Part shown: positions 8,144-15,952 of the stretch, piece after piece | Position numbering within the stretch: position 1 is the stretch's first letter | Layout of the letters: each line of letters begins with the position of its first letter | Source: Longibacter salinarum | Lineage (GTDB): Bacteria > Bacteroidota > Rhodothermia > Rhodothermales > Salinibacteraceae | Assembly: GCF_002554795.1 (NCBI RefSeq) | Contig: NZ_PDEQ01000007.1 | Coordinates: forward strand, 62,001 to 126,000 | DNA length: 64,000 bases | Direction: 5' to 3' | Notes under the pieces: model-generated | Seen by the model: only the letters and a program-made list of their open reading frames with translations | What the model was told of the DNA's origin: nothing | Databases searched by the model: none | Translations under genes and position numbers: made by a program

Positions 8144-8842
8144 TCACTGCAAATTCTCGTGGAACTGAGTCCAGTTGTCCGATGATGGCTTTACACCGGG
8201 TGGGAGCGGTTGAAATCGAAACACCCTGGGCGGGTCGATCGGCTCGCGGCTCCGTCCCGCAAAGTAATTGGGCCGGATGAGTTCGGTGATCACGATCGTG
8301 GTGTCATTCGGAATGTGACCGACGTACGTCCATGGATCGTTCATAAATTTCTGAAAGACAATGTTTGCGCCTGCATACAACCTCATCGTCTGAATTGAGA
8401 TCGAATCATCAAAAACCCGAAATCCGCCCCATAGCAGGTTGATCGGTGAATCTCGCTCACCCGTTTTATCCAAAAGGCTGTGTTCGAAATGATCGATCTT
8501 GTGTACTTCGGACGGAGATTCGAAGGGTGTAGCATGTGGCGACCCATAGACGACACGTCTTTCACCACTGATTCCAGAATGAGCAGCAGTCCCGTCTTTC
8601 CATAAAATCAGAGGCTGTGCAAGCCGTTCAGACCACGTGGTGTCCAGATGCGTGTAGTACCCATCCAGCCGAAGCACAGACGTGTCGATTACGCCCGGCT
8701 GACTCTGATGCGTGTAGTGCTTCCCATTTACGCCGAGGCGCCAGATGCACCCTGAGAGAAGCAAAACGAGGGTCAACACCACCCCGAAGGACATGTCGTG
8801 CTGTGCTAGGATCATCTGCATGCCAGTGCCATCGTCTTGCAT
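8144..8842 (-). CDS. Putative lipoprotein, unknown family
   Basis: I do not recognise the family. The frame encodes up to 232 residues. A hydrophobic stretch followed by the lipobox LLLSGC marks a lipoprotein signal; a later ATG (near 8794, MSFGVVLTL) would give a more standard signal peptide than the first ATG. The mature part is beta-rich with aromatic residues and no conserved catalytic pattern I can name. It lies downstream of a second lipoprotein gene on the same strand (35 bp gap or slightly more), so they are probably co-transcribed. AT-richer than neighbouring housekeeping genes, inside the candidate tRNA-Arg island. Confidence 0.6.
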   Translation of the reverse strand: MQDDGTGMQMILAQHDMSFGVVLTLVLLLSGCIWRLGVNGKHYTHQSQPGVIDTSVLRLDGYYTHLDTTWSERLAQPLILWKDGTAAHSGISGERRVVYGSPHATPFESPSEVHKIDHFEHSLLDKTGERDSPINLLWGGFRVFDDSISIQTMRLYAGANIVFQKFMNDPWTYVGHIPNDTTIVITELIRPNYFAGRSREPIDPPRVFRFQPLPPGVKPSSDNWTQFHENLQ

Positions 8843-8877
8843 ACCGGTTCGGGTGTGAAGAACATCGAAGTCGGATT

Positions 8878-9996
8878 TTACTTCTGGGAGTCATCTGAGG
8901 CATCGGAGGACATCGAATCCTTGACGGCGAAGACATCAAAGCCAGTCGACAGTCGTTTGACCAGAGCGACATCAGTGCCTCTCTTTCGATCGCGAAGGTA
9001 CAGTTCGTACCTGAACCACCCCGATGAACCTTTAACTCGACAGCGGTACAATACGTATCGCTGATCGACGACGCGCGCAAAACGGATGGGACACTCATCG
9101 GTGTCCCGTTCGAACATGGACTGCACAGCGCCATCGCGGAGTCTGACGCGTGCGACACCGCGGCGACCGGGATCTTTATTGCCTCTCCACGGCGTGCTGT
9201 ACGTTCCCAGTAGCGCATTTCCTGTTGAATCCCATGGCACCAGGGGCTCGAAGATGAGCGGACGGTCCGCGTACGTTGGCCAACTGAGGTCGTGAATCCG
9301 CTGCCATGGATGAAGGGAGAACACACTCAGGCGTCGCTCTTTCTCCATACGGTGACCCTGTACCCAGTCGACGACGAGACGAGAGCCGCCGGGCGAGAAG
9401 TTATGTTCCAGCACCCGGCCTTCGAACGCCTCCACTCGGAGCGTGTCTTGCAGCGATGCTGCGAGTACGACAAGCGTTGAGTCATTGTAGAAGTCCTGGT
9501 TTCGTCGTCCCGTCACAGCGACCTCTCCGTCCGGAGAGACGCTCACTCCCCCCCATAAACCGTACACCAAAAGTTGTCCTTCAGCACGAGAGGGCTGAGC
9601 AAACATACTGTCTCGCCGCGTGAACGACGGAAGGCGCTCAAGAGGCACACTGCTCGGGATATACCGCGGCGCCGCGTGTGCACCATAGTATACAGGACCT
9701 ACCTTGCCTCGCTTCTCAAGAGTACCCTCAGGTAGACGTAGTTCGAAGATGTAAGGCGCACGCCGGTAGCTAGATGGATTGGTGATACCGACGAAGGTGA
9801 CGACGGCATCGGGACCGACAGGGGTCTCATCGTCGTCTACCAGAAGATCGACGTTGTATCCACATCCGCTCAGCACCGCCACGAGCAGCGCTACGAAGTA
9901 CAGTCGACCACTGAATCGGACGTGCGAAATCGATCTCTCCCGCATTCCCCTGTCAGATATTCCAGCATGAGTCGCATTCGCCATGTCAACACTCAT
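8878..9996 (-). CDS. Putative lipoprotein with propeller-like repeats
   Basis: Family not recognised. Up to 372 residues; the true start may be MRERSISHVRF (about residue 18) or earlier. A hydrophobic segment ends in the lipobox AVLSGC. The mature region contains SPDG-like motifs (GVSVSPDGEVAVTGRR and VLEHNFSPGGSRLVVDW), reminiscent of TolB/WD-type beta-propeller blades, and ends in a serine/aspartate-rich tail. It sits directly upstream of the other island lipoprotein, and the two probably form an operon. A cell-surface role is a guess. Confidence 0.6.
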   Translation of the reverse strand: MSVDMANATHAGISDRGMRERSISHVRFSGRLYFVALLVAVLSGCGYNVDLLVDDDETPVGPDAVVTFVGITNPSSYRRAPYIFELRLPEGTLEKRGKVGPVYYGAHAAPRYIPSSVPLERLPSFTRRDSMFAQPSRAEGQLLVYGLWGGVSVSPDGEVAVTGRRNQDFYNDSTLVVLAASLQDTLRVEAFEGRVLEHNFSPGGSRLVVDWVQGHRMEKERRLSVFSLHPWQRIHDLSWPTYADRPLIFEPLVPWDSTGNALLGTYSTPWRGNKDPGRRGVARVRLRDGAVQSMFERDTDECPIRFARVVDQRYVLYRCRVKGSSGWFRYELYLRDRKRGTDVALVKRLSTGFDVFAVKDSMSSDASDDSQK

Positions 9997-10374
9997 ACGA
10001 GAAAGAAGGGGAAAGTACGTGGGGCAGATCCAAGAATCCGCTGGTGCATCACAGGCACGCGTCAGGAAGGTATACTGGTAGAATACTTAATTAGACGCAC
10101 CGCATGAATAACATCAACCTAGTATCCGTCACAGTGTGATAGAGCCTCGACGCTAGGTTGTCATGCTGGGGGTTCTTGATTCAGCTACACTTCGATGCGA
10201 GATGTCACCCTCTTCCCAGGCATGTGCACTAATCAGGACGTTTTCGTGGGGCATCTCAGAATGCAACCGGGGAAGACATGCAAACTGAAGCGTAAACAGA
10301 AAATGCCACGCCCAGACGATCTGGACTAGACGAACGCTGCCCCCATGCCACGGAGGAAGGCGGAGAGTTGAAGG
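9997..10374. other. Non-coding stretch inside the island
   Basis: About 380 bp between the island lipoprotein genes and tRNA-Arg. Relatively AT-rich; no convincing reading frame, RNA or long hairpin was seen. It probably holds the promoter for the leftward lipoprotein pair. Confidence 0.5.
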
Positions 10375-10451
10375 TGGCGCGCCCGGCAGGATTCGAACCT
10401 GCGGCCTGCGGATTAGAAGTCCGCTGCTCTATCCAACTGAGCTACGGGCGC
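10375..10451 (-). tRNA. tRNA-Arg (anticodon TCT)
   Basis: Complete minus-strand tRNA: acceptor arms GCGCCCG/CGGGCGC, discriminator G, encoded CCA, anticodon loop CTTCTAA with TCT, T loop GGTTCGAATCC. Its 3' end is repeated at 8075-8103, marking it as an integration site. Confidence 0.96.
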
Positions 10452-10558
10452 GGGTGGGGTCAACGTCCTTGACGGGACGCTGCGTCATCAAACTCTAAAC
10501 TCAAGCACGCGGCGGGAGGTTCGAGGCGTTTCTGTTAACGAATGCCTCCGTCACGTGC

Positions 10559-10861
10559 CTACACGGGCTGCTCGAGATCGGCGAGCTCGTTCAGGTCGAG
10601 CGCGACGGTTTCGGGCTCAGGGCGGAGCCAGTCCGCCAGGGCGACGGCGGAGGGCCGTACGTCCATCGGGAGCTGCGAGCGGCACGCCTTGTCCTCGCAG
10701 GCCATCGGGTGGCCGCAACGGGCACAGCAATCGTGCGGCAGCGCGTACGGCAGATTGCAGTGCGGGCAGAGCGTGATGAATACGTCAGAGGAGAGATCCA
10801 CGAGGTCAGGCGGAGAAAGGAGTCGCGGCACGGTTCCGTACAATACAACGAAGCCGGCCAA
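10559..10861 (-). CDS. Small zinc-ribbon protein, hypothetical
   Basis: A frame of up to 100 residues with a clear cysteine cluster: CPHC, then CCARCGHPMACEDKAC, the pattern of a treble-clef or double zinc ribbon. The C-terminal part is acidic and helical. The first start is TTG at 10861; a later GTG or TTG near the cysteines is possible, so the N-terminus is uncertain. The competing + frame over the same DNA is arginine/serine-rich and looks like a shadow. Not recognised as a named family. Such small ribbons often act as adaptors for RNA polymerase or ribosomes, but nothing here indicates which. Confidence 0.45.
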   Translation of the reverse strand: MAGFVVLYGTVPRLLSPPDLVDLSSDVFITLCPHCNLPYALPHDCCARCGHPMACEDKACRSQLPMDVRPSAVALADWLRPEPETVALDLNELADLEQPV

Positions 10862-11052
10862 TCACACCACTGTCTCAACACGTATTTCTCGAAATTTACC
10901 GCAGACTCGGTTGCGGGATGGAAAATCCAGCGTCCGACCCCATGTGGGGGTACACGCCACAAACGGTTCCGTGATGACCCGGTGGTGACCGCGATCCCGG
11001 GGCATCATCTTTTCCCTCCACGGTGCCTGGCCCTCTCTCTCCATCGCCTTCT

Positions 11053-11376
11053 ATGCCGTCCTCAAACGATTCAGCATCTCAGTGTGCCTCCCTCGGCGAT
11101 GACGTCGACCCGCTTATTCGGTACGAGGGGCAATGGAGCCGTACGGAAAAAGAGTCGCTTCACGGCGCTATTGAGGCATACGAAGGCCGCCATTCTGACC
11201 CTGTCGGTCATACCCCGAACTGGGTCCTCGTCGCGGTTCGCATCCCGGATCAACCGCAGTTTATCGCCAGCCGGCATGGATGGCAGGACATCGTTCGTGC
11301 AGATACGCCGGAGCACCTCGCGCACCGGGTCCGCAATCTCACAGATGGCTGCATGAAGAAAACCGAGCTTCCGTAG
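11053..11376 (+). CDS. Small hypothetical protein
   Basis: About 107 residues from the ATG at 11053; a GTG at 11023 would add ten. The sequence has ordinary globular composition (RYEGQWSRTEKESLHGAIEAYEGR, then WVLVAVRIPDQPQFIASRHGWQDIV). I do not recognise a family. The opposite-strand frame over the same DNA is cysteine-poor and irregular. A hairpin terminator follows 30 bp after the stop codon, which supports a real gene. Confidence 0.45.
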   Translation: MPSSNDSASQCASLGDDVDPLIRYEGQWSRTEKESLHGAIEAYEGRHSDPVGHTPNWVLVAVRIPDQPQFIASRHGWQDIVRADTPEHLAHRVRNLTDGCMKKTELP

Positions 11377-11406
11377 AGCTGGATTCTCATCCGCCCTAAC
11401 GCAGAA

Positions 11407-11442
11407 AAACGCCTCGACCGGTTCACCGGAAGAGGCGTTCAC
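11407..11442 (+). terminator. Hairpin terminator between small gene and tRNA-Pro
   Basis: Stem AACGCCTC/GAGGCGTT with an inner CCGG/CCGG pairing. A-rich on the left and T-rich on the right, so it could work for both the + gene and the minus-strand tRNA-Pro transcript. Confidence 0.7.
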
Positions 11443-11494
11443 TTTTGCTCGGAGAACCGTGTTGTGCCGGGAGACCGGCTACATCGTTCTCGAA

Positions 11495-11572
11495 TGGTCG
11501 GGGCGGCCGGATTCGAACCGGCGACCCCCTGCTCCCAAAGCAGGTGCGCTAACCGGACTGCGCCACGCCCCG
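11495..11572 (-). tRNA. tRNA-Pro (anticodon TGG)
   Basis: Complete minus-strand tRNA with acceptor arms CGGGGCG/CGCCCCG, discriminator A, encoded CCA, anticodon loop TTTGGGA containing TGG, and T loop GGTTCGAATCC. Confidence 0.95.
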
Positions 11573-11693
11573 ATCGGTGTAAGGAAGTGCTGCTGGGATG
11601 GTCTCCCGTAGATAGGCCCCCAGTGTAATGGGAGCCAGCGTCAACACTTCCGCCCTTTCTGCAGGGACTTACCTGAACTCGCTACGACGATGC

Positions 11694-11846
11694 TTAGTTC
11701 TTCGCAGCTTTCAGTTCGTCCTGCACGTTGTCGAGCGGCACCACCTTCTGCTTAAAGCTGTAGTGCCCGTTATCTTTTTTCTGTGCGACAATAATCTTCG
11801 CCATCTTCCGCGAAGCCGCACCTTTCTTTCCTTTCGTCTTAGCCAT
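11694..11846 (-). CDS. DUF4295 family small basic protein
   Basis: Fifty residues: MAKTKGKKGAASRKMAKIIV at the N-terminus, then a short beta region (NGHYSFKQKVVPLDNV) ending in KAAKN. This matches the small lysine-rich DUF4295 proteins encoded with ribosomal proteins L28 and L33 in Bacteroidota and relatives. Known families place it as ribosome-associated, but its function is not established. It ends the rpmB-rpmG-DUF4295 cluster, with about 97 bp to rpmG. In many Bacteroidota ftsY follows; here it does not. Confidence 0.85.
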   Translation of the reverse strand: MAKTKGKKGAASRKMAKIIVAQKKDNGHYSFKQKVVPLDNVQDELKAAKN

Positions 11847-11943
11847 GACTCTGCCTGCCTGATCGCGTAGTTCGGAGATTATGCGCCCGTTCGGCGACGT
11901 GCGACGCCCTGTGGACGAGTCGCGCGCCCCTCATCTTGGGTCG

Positions 11944-12108
11944 CTACTTCTTCTCCCGGTGGACGGTGTGCTTCCGGAGGACCGGGTTGTATTTCTTCAG
12001 TTCGAGCCGATCGGAGGTATTCCGACGGTTCTTGGTCGTGTGGTACCGCGACGTGCCCGGAGCTTCCGTGCACTCGAGGATAACCTGGATGCGGTTGCCT
12101 TTAGCCAT
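11944..12108 (-). CDS. rpmG: Ribosomal protein L33, cysteine-free type
   Basis: Fifty-four residues: [27 protein letters not shown]... with the signatures [22 protein letters not shown] and TVHREKK typical of bL33 in the large ribosomal subunit. It has one cysteine only, so it is the zinc-independent form. Located between rpmB and the DUF4295 gene; the spacing suggests one transcript. Confidence 0.93.
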   Translation of the reverse strand: MAKGNRIQVILECTEAPGTSRYHTTKNRRNTSDRLELKKYNPVLRKHTVHREKK

Positions 12109-12192
12109 GATTCTTCAGTCTTCAGTGTTCAAAACGACGCGAGGTGAGGCAGCGGTCGCGTGACGCCATCGTTGACGTCAAGGAGCCAACGT

Positions 12193-12429
12193 TTACACGT
12201 TGATGCCCTGGGCGCGAGCTTCTTTCAGCACTGCTTCAATCCCCTTCTTGTTGATCGTCTTCAGCGTCTTGGCCGACACCTTCAGGGTGATCCAGCGATC
12301 CTGCGACGGGATGTAGAACCGCTTCTTCTGGAGATTGCGCTGGAAACGCCGCTTCGTCTTGTTATTCGACTTGGAAACGTTGTTTCCCGTCACCGGTCCC
12401 TTGCCGGTCAAATCATCTTTGCGGGCCAT
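12193..12429 (-). CDS. rpmB: Ribosomal protein L28
   Basis: Seventy-eight residues with the bL28 pattern: GKGPVTGNNVSKSNNKTKRRFQ, then RNLQKKRFYIPSQDRWITLKVSAKTLKTINKKG. It has normal family length and lacks zinc cysteines. First gene of the rpmB-rpmG-DUF4295 cluster; a promoter should lie in the 270 bp non-coding stretch upstream (12430-12700), where I saw no other feature. Confidence 0.95.
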   Translation of the reverse strand: MARKDDLTGKGPVTGNNVSKSNNKTKRRFQRNLQKKRFYIPSQDRWITLKVSAKTLKTINKKGIEAVLKEARAQGINV

Positions 12430-12700
12430 GGATACGCCTTCGTCTTCTAGGAAATTGCCGCTTGCGTCGTGTGGAGGTTCTTGTCCCGAACGGCGCGAAA
12501 AACATGATCACGACCGTTACGTGGACAGTCTCTTTGAAGGATTACAAACGGGAAAATGTTTATGAAGAAGCCGCAGAAAGGCGGAAGTTCCTCCTCTCCG
12601 CGGCCGATTTCACGATTCGACCATCAAACAAACGGATCCAGACGTTTGGTAGAACGACGTCTTTACCGCATGATGTGGTCGAGCCGAAAAGCAGAATGTT

Positions 12701-13528
12701 CTATGCGTCGCGGGTCTGACCGTCGCCCGAGCCGTTGCTCGAAAGGCTCGGCGTAACGCCCGGCGTAAGGAACTCGAACAACGTATCGCCACGCAGGCCG
12801 AGTCGGAGCGTCTCCAGGGGAATGACTTCCTGTGGCTGGATGTTGCCGAGGTTCACGTTCGCGCCCTGATGCTTGATGAACCACACCTGCTGCATCTTAT
12901 TCGGCGCCTCGAAGATGATGTCCTTCGGATCGACGCGAGCCACGATCTCGTCAACGAGACCGGAACGAATTTCGCCATTCGGACGGAAAAGACCGGCCGT
13001 TCCCGACTCGCGGGACTCGGCAATCACTTTCCAGCTCCCCGCTTCGAGCTCGGCCTGCATGGCCTCGACCCAGCGGTACGGCGGCATGATGTTGTTCGCG
13101 TCCTTCGAGCCCACCTCGCTCAGCACGCGGAAGTCCTGCGCAAAGAGCGAAATTGCGTCGAGCTTGTCCTCGTGCGCCATCGACACGGAGCCGTCGGAGA
13201 TCTCGACATGCTCGACCCCGAGATCGTCCAGCATCCGGCGGTAGGTGTCCAGCTGATCCCGAAGGAAGAACGCTTCAAACAGCGTTCCCCCGAAGTAAAA
13301 CGGAATGTTCGCCTCCCGGTAGATGTCCAGTTTCTTCTCCAGGTTCGGCGTGATGACCGCCGTCCCCCAGCCGAGCTTCACAACATCGATGTACTCCGCA
13401 TTGACTTCGAGGATGTCTTCGACCTGGCGCGGAGCAAGCGCTTTGTCCAGCATGTGGGTCAGCCCACGGCTGCGCGGCTTGGAGGGGCGCTTCGGCAGGC
13501 CAATGACGTTATAATCGTCGCGTATCAT
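12701..13528 (-). CDS. comA: Phosphosulfolactate synthase (ComA family)
   Basis: ComA adds sulfite to phosphoenolpyruvate giving phosphosulfolactate, the first step to sulfolactate, sulfopyruvate and, in some routes, cysteate. Seen: a TIM-barrel sequence with PRSRGLTHMLDKALAPRQVEDIL, YIDVVKLGWGTA, PFYFGGTLFEAF, VEISDGSVSM, VLSEVGSKDAN and FEAPNKMQQVWFIKHQGANVNLGNI, all matching the family order. The start is set at the ATG at 13528 (MIRDDYNVIGLP), since upstream residues do not match. Length 275 aa is slightly long because of a serine/glycine tail. There are no comB/comC genes nearby. In a Salinibacter-like organism a link to sulfonolipid (halocapnine) synthesis is plausible but inferred. Confidence 0.9.
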   Translation of the reverse strand: MIRDDYNVIGLPKRPSKPRSRGLTHMLDKALAPRQVEDILEVNAEYIDVVKLGWGTAVITPNLEKKLDIYREANIPFYFGGTLFEAFFLRDQLDTYRRMLDDLGVEHVEISDGSVSMAHEDKLDAISLFAQDFRVLSEVGSKDANNIMPPYRWVEAMQAELEAGSWKVIAESRESGTAGLFRPNGEIRSGLVDEIVARVDPKDIIFEAPNKMQQVWFIKHQGANVNLGNIQPQEVIPLETLRLGLRGDTLFEFLTPGVTPSLSSNGSGDGQTRDA

Positions 13529-13637
13529 GATGCGGGTAAATCCGAGGGGGAGAAAATTGAGCGGGTGCGTCCGTGCAGTACGGTCCATTCCGTACGGATC
13601 GCCGGAATGGAATCAGCCTCGTGGCGATCCGGGCGGG

Positions 13638-14900
13638 TTAGGTGTCGAGGTGAACGGCTTGCGCCGGCTCGATGGCTGCGGCCCGGGCGGCGGGATACAC
13701 CGCGGCGAGCACGCACAGACCAAACGACACGATGGCAATGACCATGATGTCGAGCGGTTGTATGACTACAGGATAGGCATCGATCATGAATGATTCGGCC
13801 TGAGCCATCGGTACAAGCTTGAAATGTTGCTGAATGAGCGCTAGCCCGAGGCCTAATACTAGACCAAGTCCCGTGCCAACACCGCCGATCAGGGCCCCTT
13901 CCGTCAAAAATATGCGTTTGATATTCGACTTCGACACGCCCATTGCCCGGAGCACCCCCACATCTCGGCGTTTCTCAATCACGACCATCGTCAGCGAGCC
14001 GACAATGTTAAACGCGGCCACGATCACGATCAGGATCAAAATAGCAGACGCTCCCCACTTTTCGAGCCGCATCACGTCGTAGAGTGACTTCTGCAGATCG
14101 TACCACGTTTGGACCTCGAAACGCGCGCCGTCGAGCTGATTTTGCAGCTGGGCCTTTACTGTTTCGGCCTGCTCTAAGTTCTGCAGTCGAAGGTCCACAC
14201 CGGTCACGCTGGACCCGGTGCGAAACAGCCGCTGGGCCTCTTCCAGGCTGATGAACACGTGATTCTGATCAAAGGCAGCCTGAACCTCAAAGAGACCCCG
14301 GACCTCAAACCGGCGTACGGGTGGCACGCCGAACACCTGCGTGAGCATCTGCTCGATGGAAGGCGCCGAAAGCAACCCGACGTTACTGGCAGATCGCTCC
14401 GAACCGCCGGGATAAAGGCCGAGGCGATTCCCCAGACCCATTCCCGCCACAAGCCCCGGCGTGCCGTCCCGGGTCGAGACGTCGAATGAACCGAAGCCGG
14501 TCTGGCGCACGACCTCTTGCTCTTCGGCCATCGCCTCCTGATCCACACCCCGGACGACCACCACGCGGTTGGCCGACCCGCCGTCATGCACGAGCAGCGC
14601 TTTGCCCTCTACATAGGGCGCGGCCGCCACGACCTCGTCCATGCCTTTCGTCAGCGCGATCAGCGAGTCTGCATTCTCAACCCCTCGCGCATCCGTGCTG
14701 ACAACACGAACATGCGGGTCGATTGAGACGAGCAGGTCGCGGACAAAATCGTAGAACCCGTTCATCACCGACAGGACCACAATCAACGCCGCAACACCGA
14801 GCGTAACTCCGGTCATGGAGATGCCCGTGATGATGGAGATCAGGGATACCTCGCGCCGGCTGAAAAGGTACCGGCGGGCAATTTGAAGGCGATAATCCAC
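13638..14900 (-). CDS. LolC/LolE-type ABC transporter permease (FtsX family)
   Basis: Inner-membrane permease of the lipoprotein-releasing type. The N-terminal segment IARRYLFSRREVSLISIITGISMTG is typical of LolC/E, followed by the first membrane helix (LGVAALIVVLSVMNGF), a periplasmic domain of about 220 residues, and three C-terminal membrane helices, including the FtsX signature ILIVIVAAFNIVGSLTMVVIEKRRDVGVLRAMGVSKSNIKRIF. The 420 aa length is normal. Neither a LolD ATPase nor LolA is adjacent, though the next downstream-strand gene upstream encodes an exported protein of possible LolA-like fold. Confidence 0.88.
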   Translation of the reverse strand: MDYRLQIARRYLFSRREVSLISIITGISMTGVTLGVAALIVVLSVMNGFYDFVRDLLVSIDPHVRVVSTDARGVENADSLIALTKGMDEVVAAAPYVEGKALLVHDGGSANRVVVVRGVDQEAMAEEQEVVRQTGFGSFDVSTRDGTPGLVAGMGLGNRLGLYPGGSERSASNVGLLSAPSIEQMLTQVFGVPPVRRFEVRGLFEVQAAFDQNHVFISLEEAQRLFRTGSSVTGVDLRLQNLEQAETVKAQLQNQLDGARFEVQTWYDLQKSLYDVMRLEKWGASAILILIVIVAAFNIVGSLTMVVIEKRRDVGVLRAMGVSKSNIKRIFLTEGALIGGVGTGLGLVLGLGLALIQQHFKLVPMAQAESFMIDAYPVVIQPLDIMVIAIVSFGLCVLAAVYPAARAAAIEPAQAVHLDT

Positions 14901-14927
14901 GGAATCAGAAGTGGAGGGGCGAAAAAC

Positions 14928-15758
14928 TTATTCTCCGAGCATCGGCGTCGGGGACGTGAACGCGTCGTCCGGCAGACTCTCCGGAGCGCTCAGGTTATTC
15001 GTCAGGATGGCACGCTGCCCGCCCTCGTGCCGTTCGGCAAGCTGAACCTCACCGCCTGGAGCTGTGAGCGTAACGTAGCCGGCCCAGTCAAAGGCGGCCG
15101 GTGTAGCATCATTGGGCATGCTCTGAAGACGGAAGGCCCATCGGTCGAGTAAGCCGGTTTCTTTGTCCACGTACAACCAGTATTCGTCATCCGGCGTCAG
15201 ACCGACGTCACCGAACGTAAGGTGAAGCACGTCGTGCTCGGCATCCGACGAATCCGCCAGATATGAGCGGTTGACGCCATCATCGAAGACCTTGAGCGGG
15301 GCGGTGAGCCAGTAGGTGTCGTTGATGAAGCGCTGATATCCGGTTTTCAGCAGATCCGCCTTTTGGTCCCCGGTGACCTCCTCGCCATTCTTGTAGACCG
15401 TCCCCGTTACGTTCCCCGGGCTCGACTCGTTCGTCTGAATGACCACCACGGTCTGCGCAGAGTCCGGAAGTTCGATGCGATACGCACCCGTTCGCCGGTT
15501 CCACAGATTTCTAGCGACGATTCTCGTGTCGCCATTCCCTTCGACGGCAAAATCGAATCGTAGGTACGGAAGCGTCTTCCACGCCTCGGCGCCGTGCGCT
15601 TCCATCATCCGCTGCGCGACCGCATCGGCCGTAGCCATTTCTCCATCATCCTGTGCCTGAACCGGAGCGGTGCTCCCTGCGACGCAGAGGAGCGTTAGTC
15701 CAAGAACAAGTGCGATGACCTGAAGTCGATTCAACGTTTTCGGGCAAAGACCGGACAT
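14928..15758 (-). CDS. Exported protein of unknown function (LolA-like character)
   Basis: The start is taken at 15758 (MSGLCPKTLNRLQVIALVLGL), giving 276 residues with a signal peptide ending near VQA-QDD. The mature part is a beta-rich soluble protein: repeated strands, DEYWLYVDKETGLLDRW, and TADAVAQRMMEAHGAEAWKTLPYLRFDF at the front, which recalls proteins related to outer-membrane lipoprotein carriers. No exact family is recognised. It lies 27 bp upstream of the LolC/E permease on the same strand, so a role in envelope lipid or lipoprotein handling fits, but this is inference. Confidence 0.65.
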   Translation of the reverse strand: MSGLCPKTLNRLQVIALVLGLTLLCVAGSTAPVQAQDDGEMATADAVAQRMMEAHGAEAWKTLPYLRFDFAVEGNGDTRIVARNLWNRRTGAYRIELPDSAQTVVVIQTNESSPGNVTGTVYKNGEEVTGDQKADLLKTGYQRFINDTYWLTAPLKVFDDGVNRSYLADSSDAEHDVLHLTFGDVGLTPDDEYWLYVDKETGLLDRWAFRLQSMPNDATPAAFDWAGYVTLTAPGGEVQLAERHEGGQRAILTNNLSAPESLPDDAFTSPTPMLGE

Positions 15759-15952
15759 ATCGATAAAGTCGGAGTTATCAACAATTTGTGGACAGACGGT
15801 GGACAACATCCGCGGATGTAGACCAGCCGAGAACGTACGATACCCACTGTTTATTTCGCAGTGGAATGTCCGGTCGTTCCCTCACATTCACAAGCGCAGA
15901 TGTTGGTGGCGCACCGGCGATACATGCCGTGCGAGGACATCTACACTCCGGA

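Larger units (their letters stand above)
8075..10404. mobile_element. Candidate tRNA-Arg-integrated island (2.3 kb, no integrase)
   Basis: The segment is bounded by the tRNA-Arg gene and a 29-bp direct repeat of its 3' end, the classic footprint of a tyrosine-recombinase element. It holds two lipoprotein-like genes without recognised families and AT-rich non-coding stretches, and its base composition is visibly lower in GC than the surroundings. No integrase gene is present, so it is either a decayed island or a small passenger mobilised in trans. Confidence 0.6.

Noticed and set aside
11071-11442. Minus-strand frame opposite the small + gene at 11053
   Set aside because: It would cross the terminator hairpin and has a less protein-like composition than the + frame, though both remain weakly supported.
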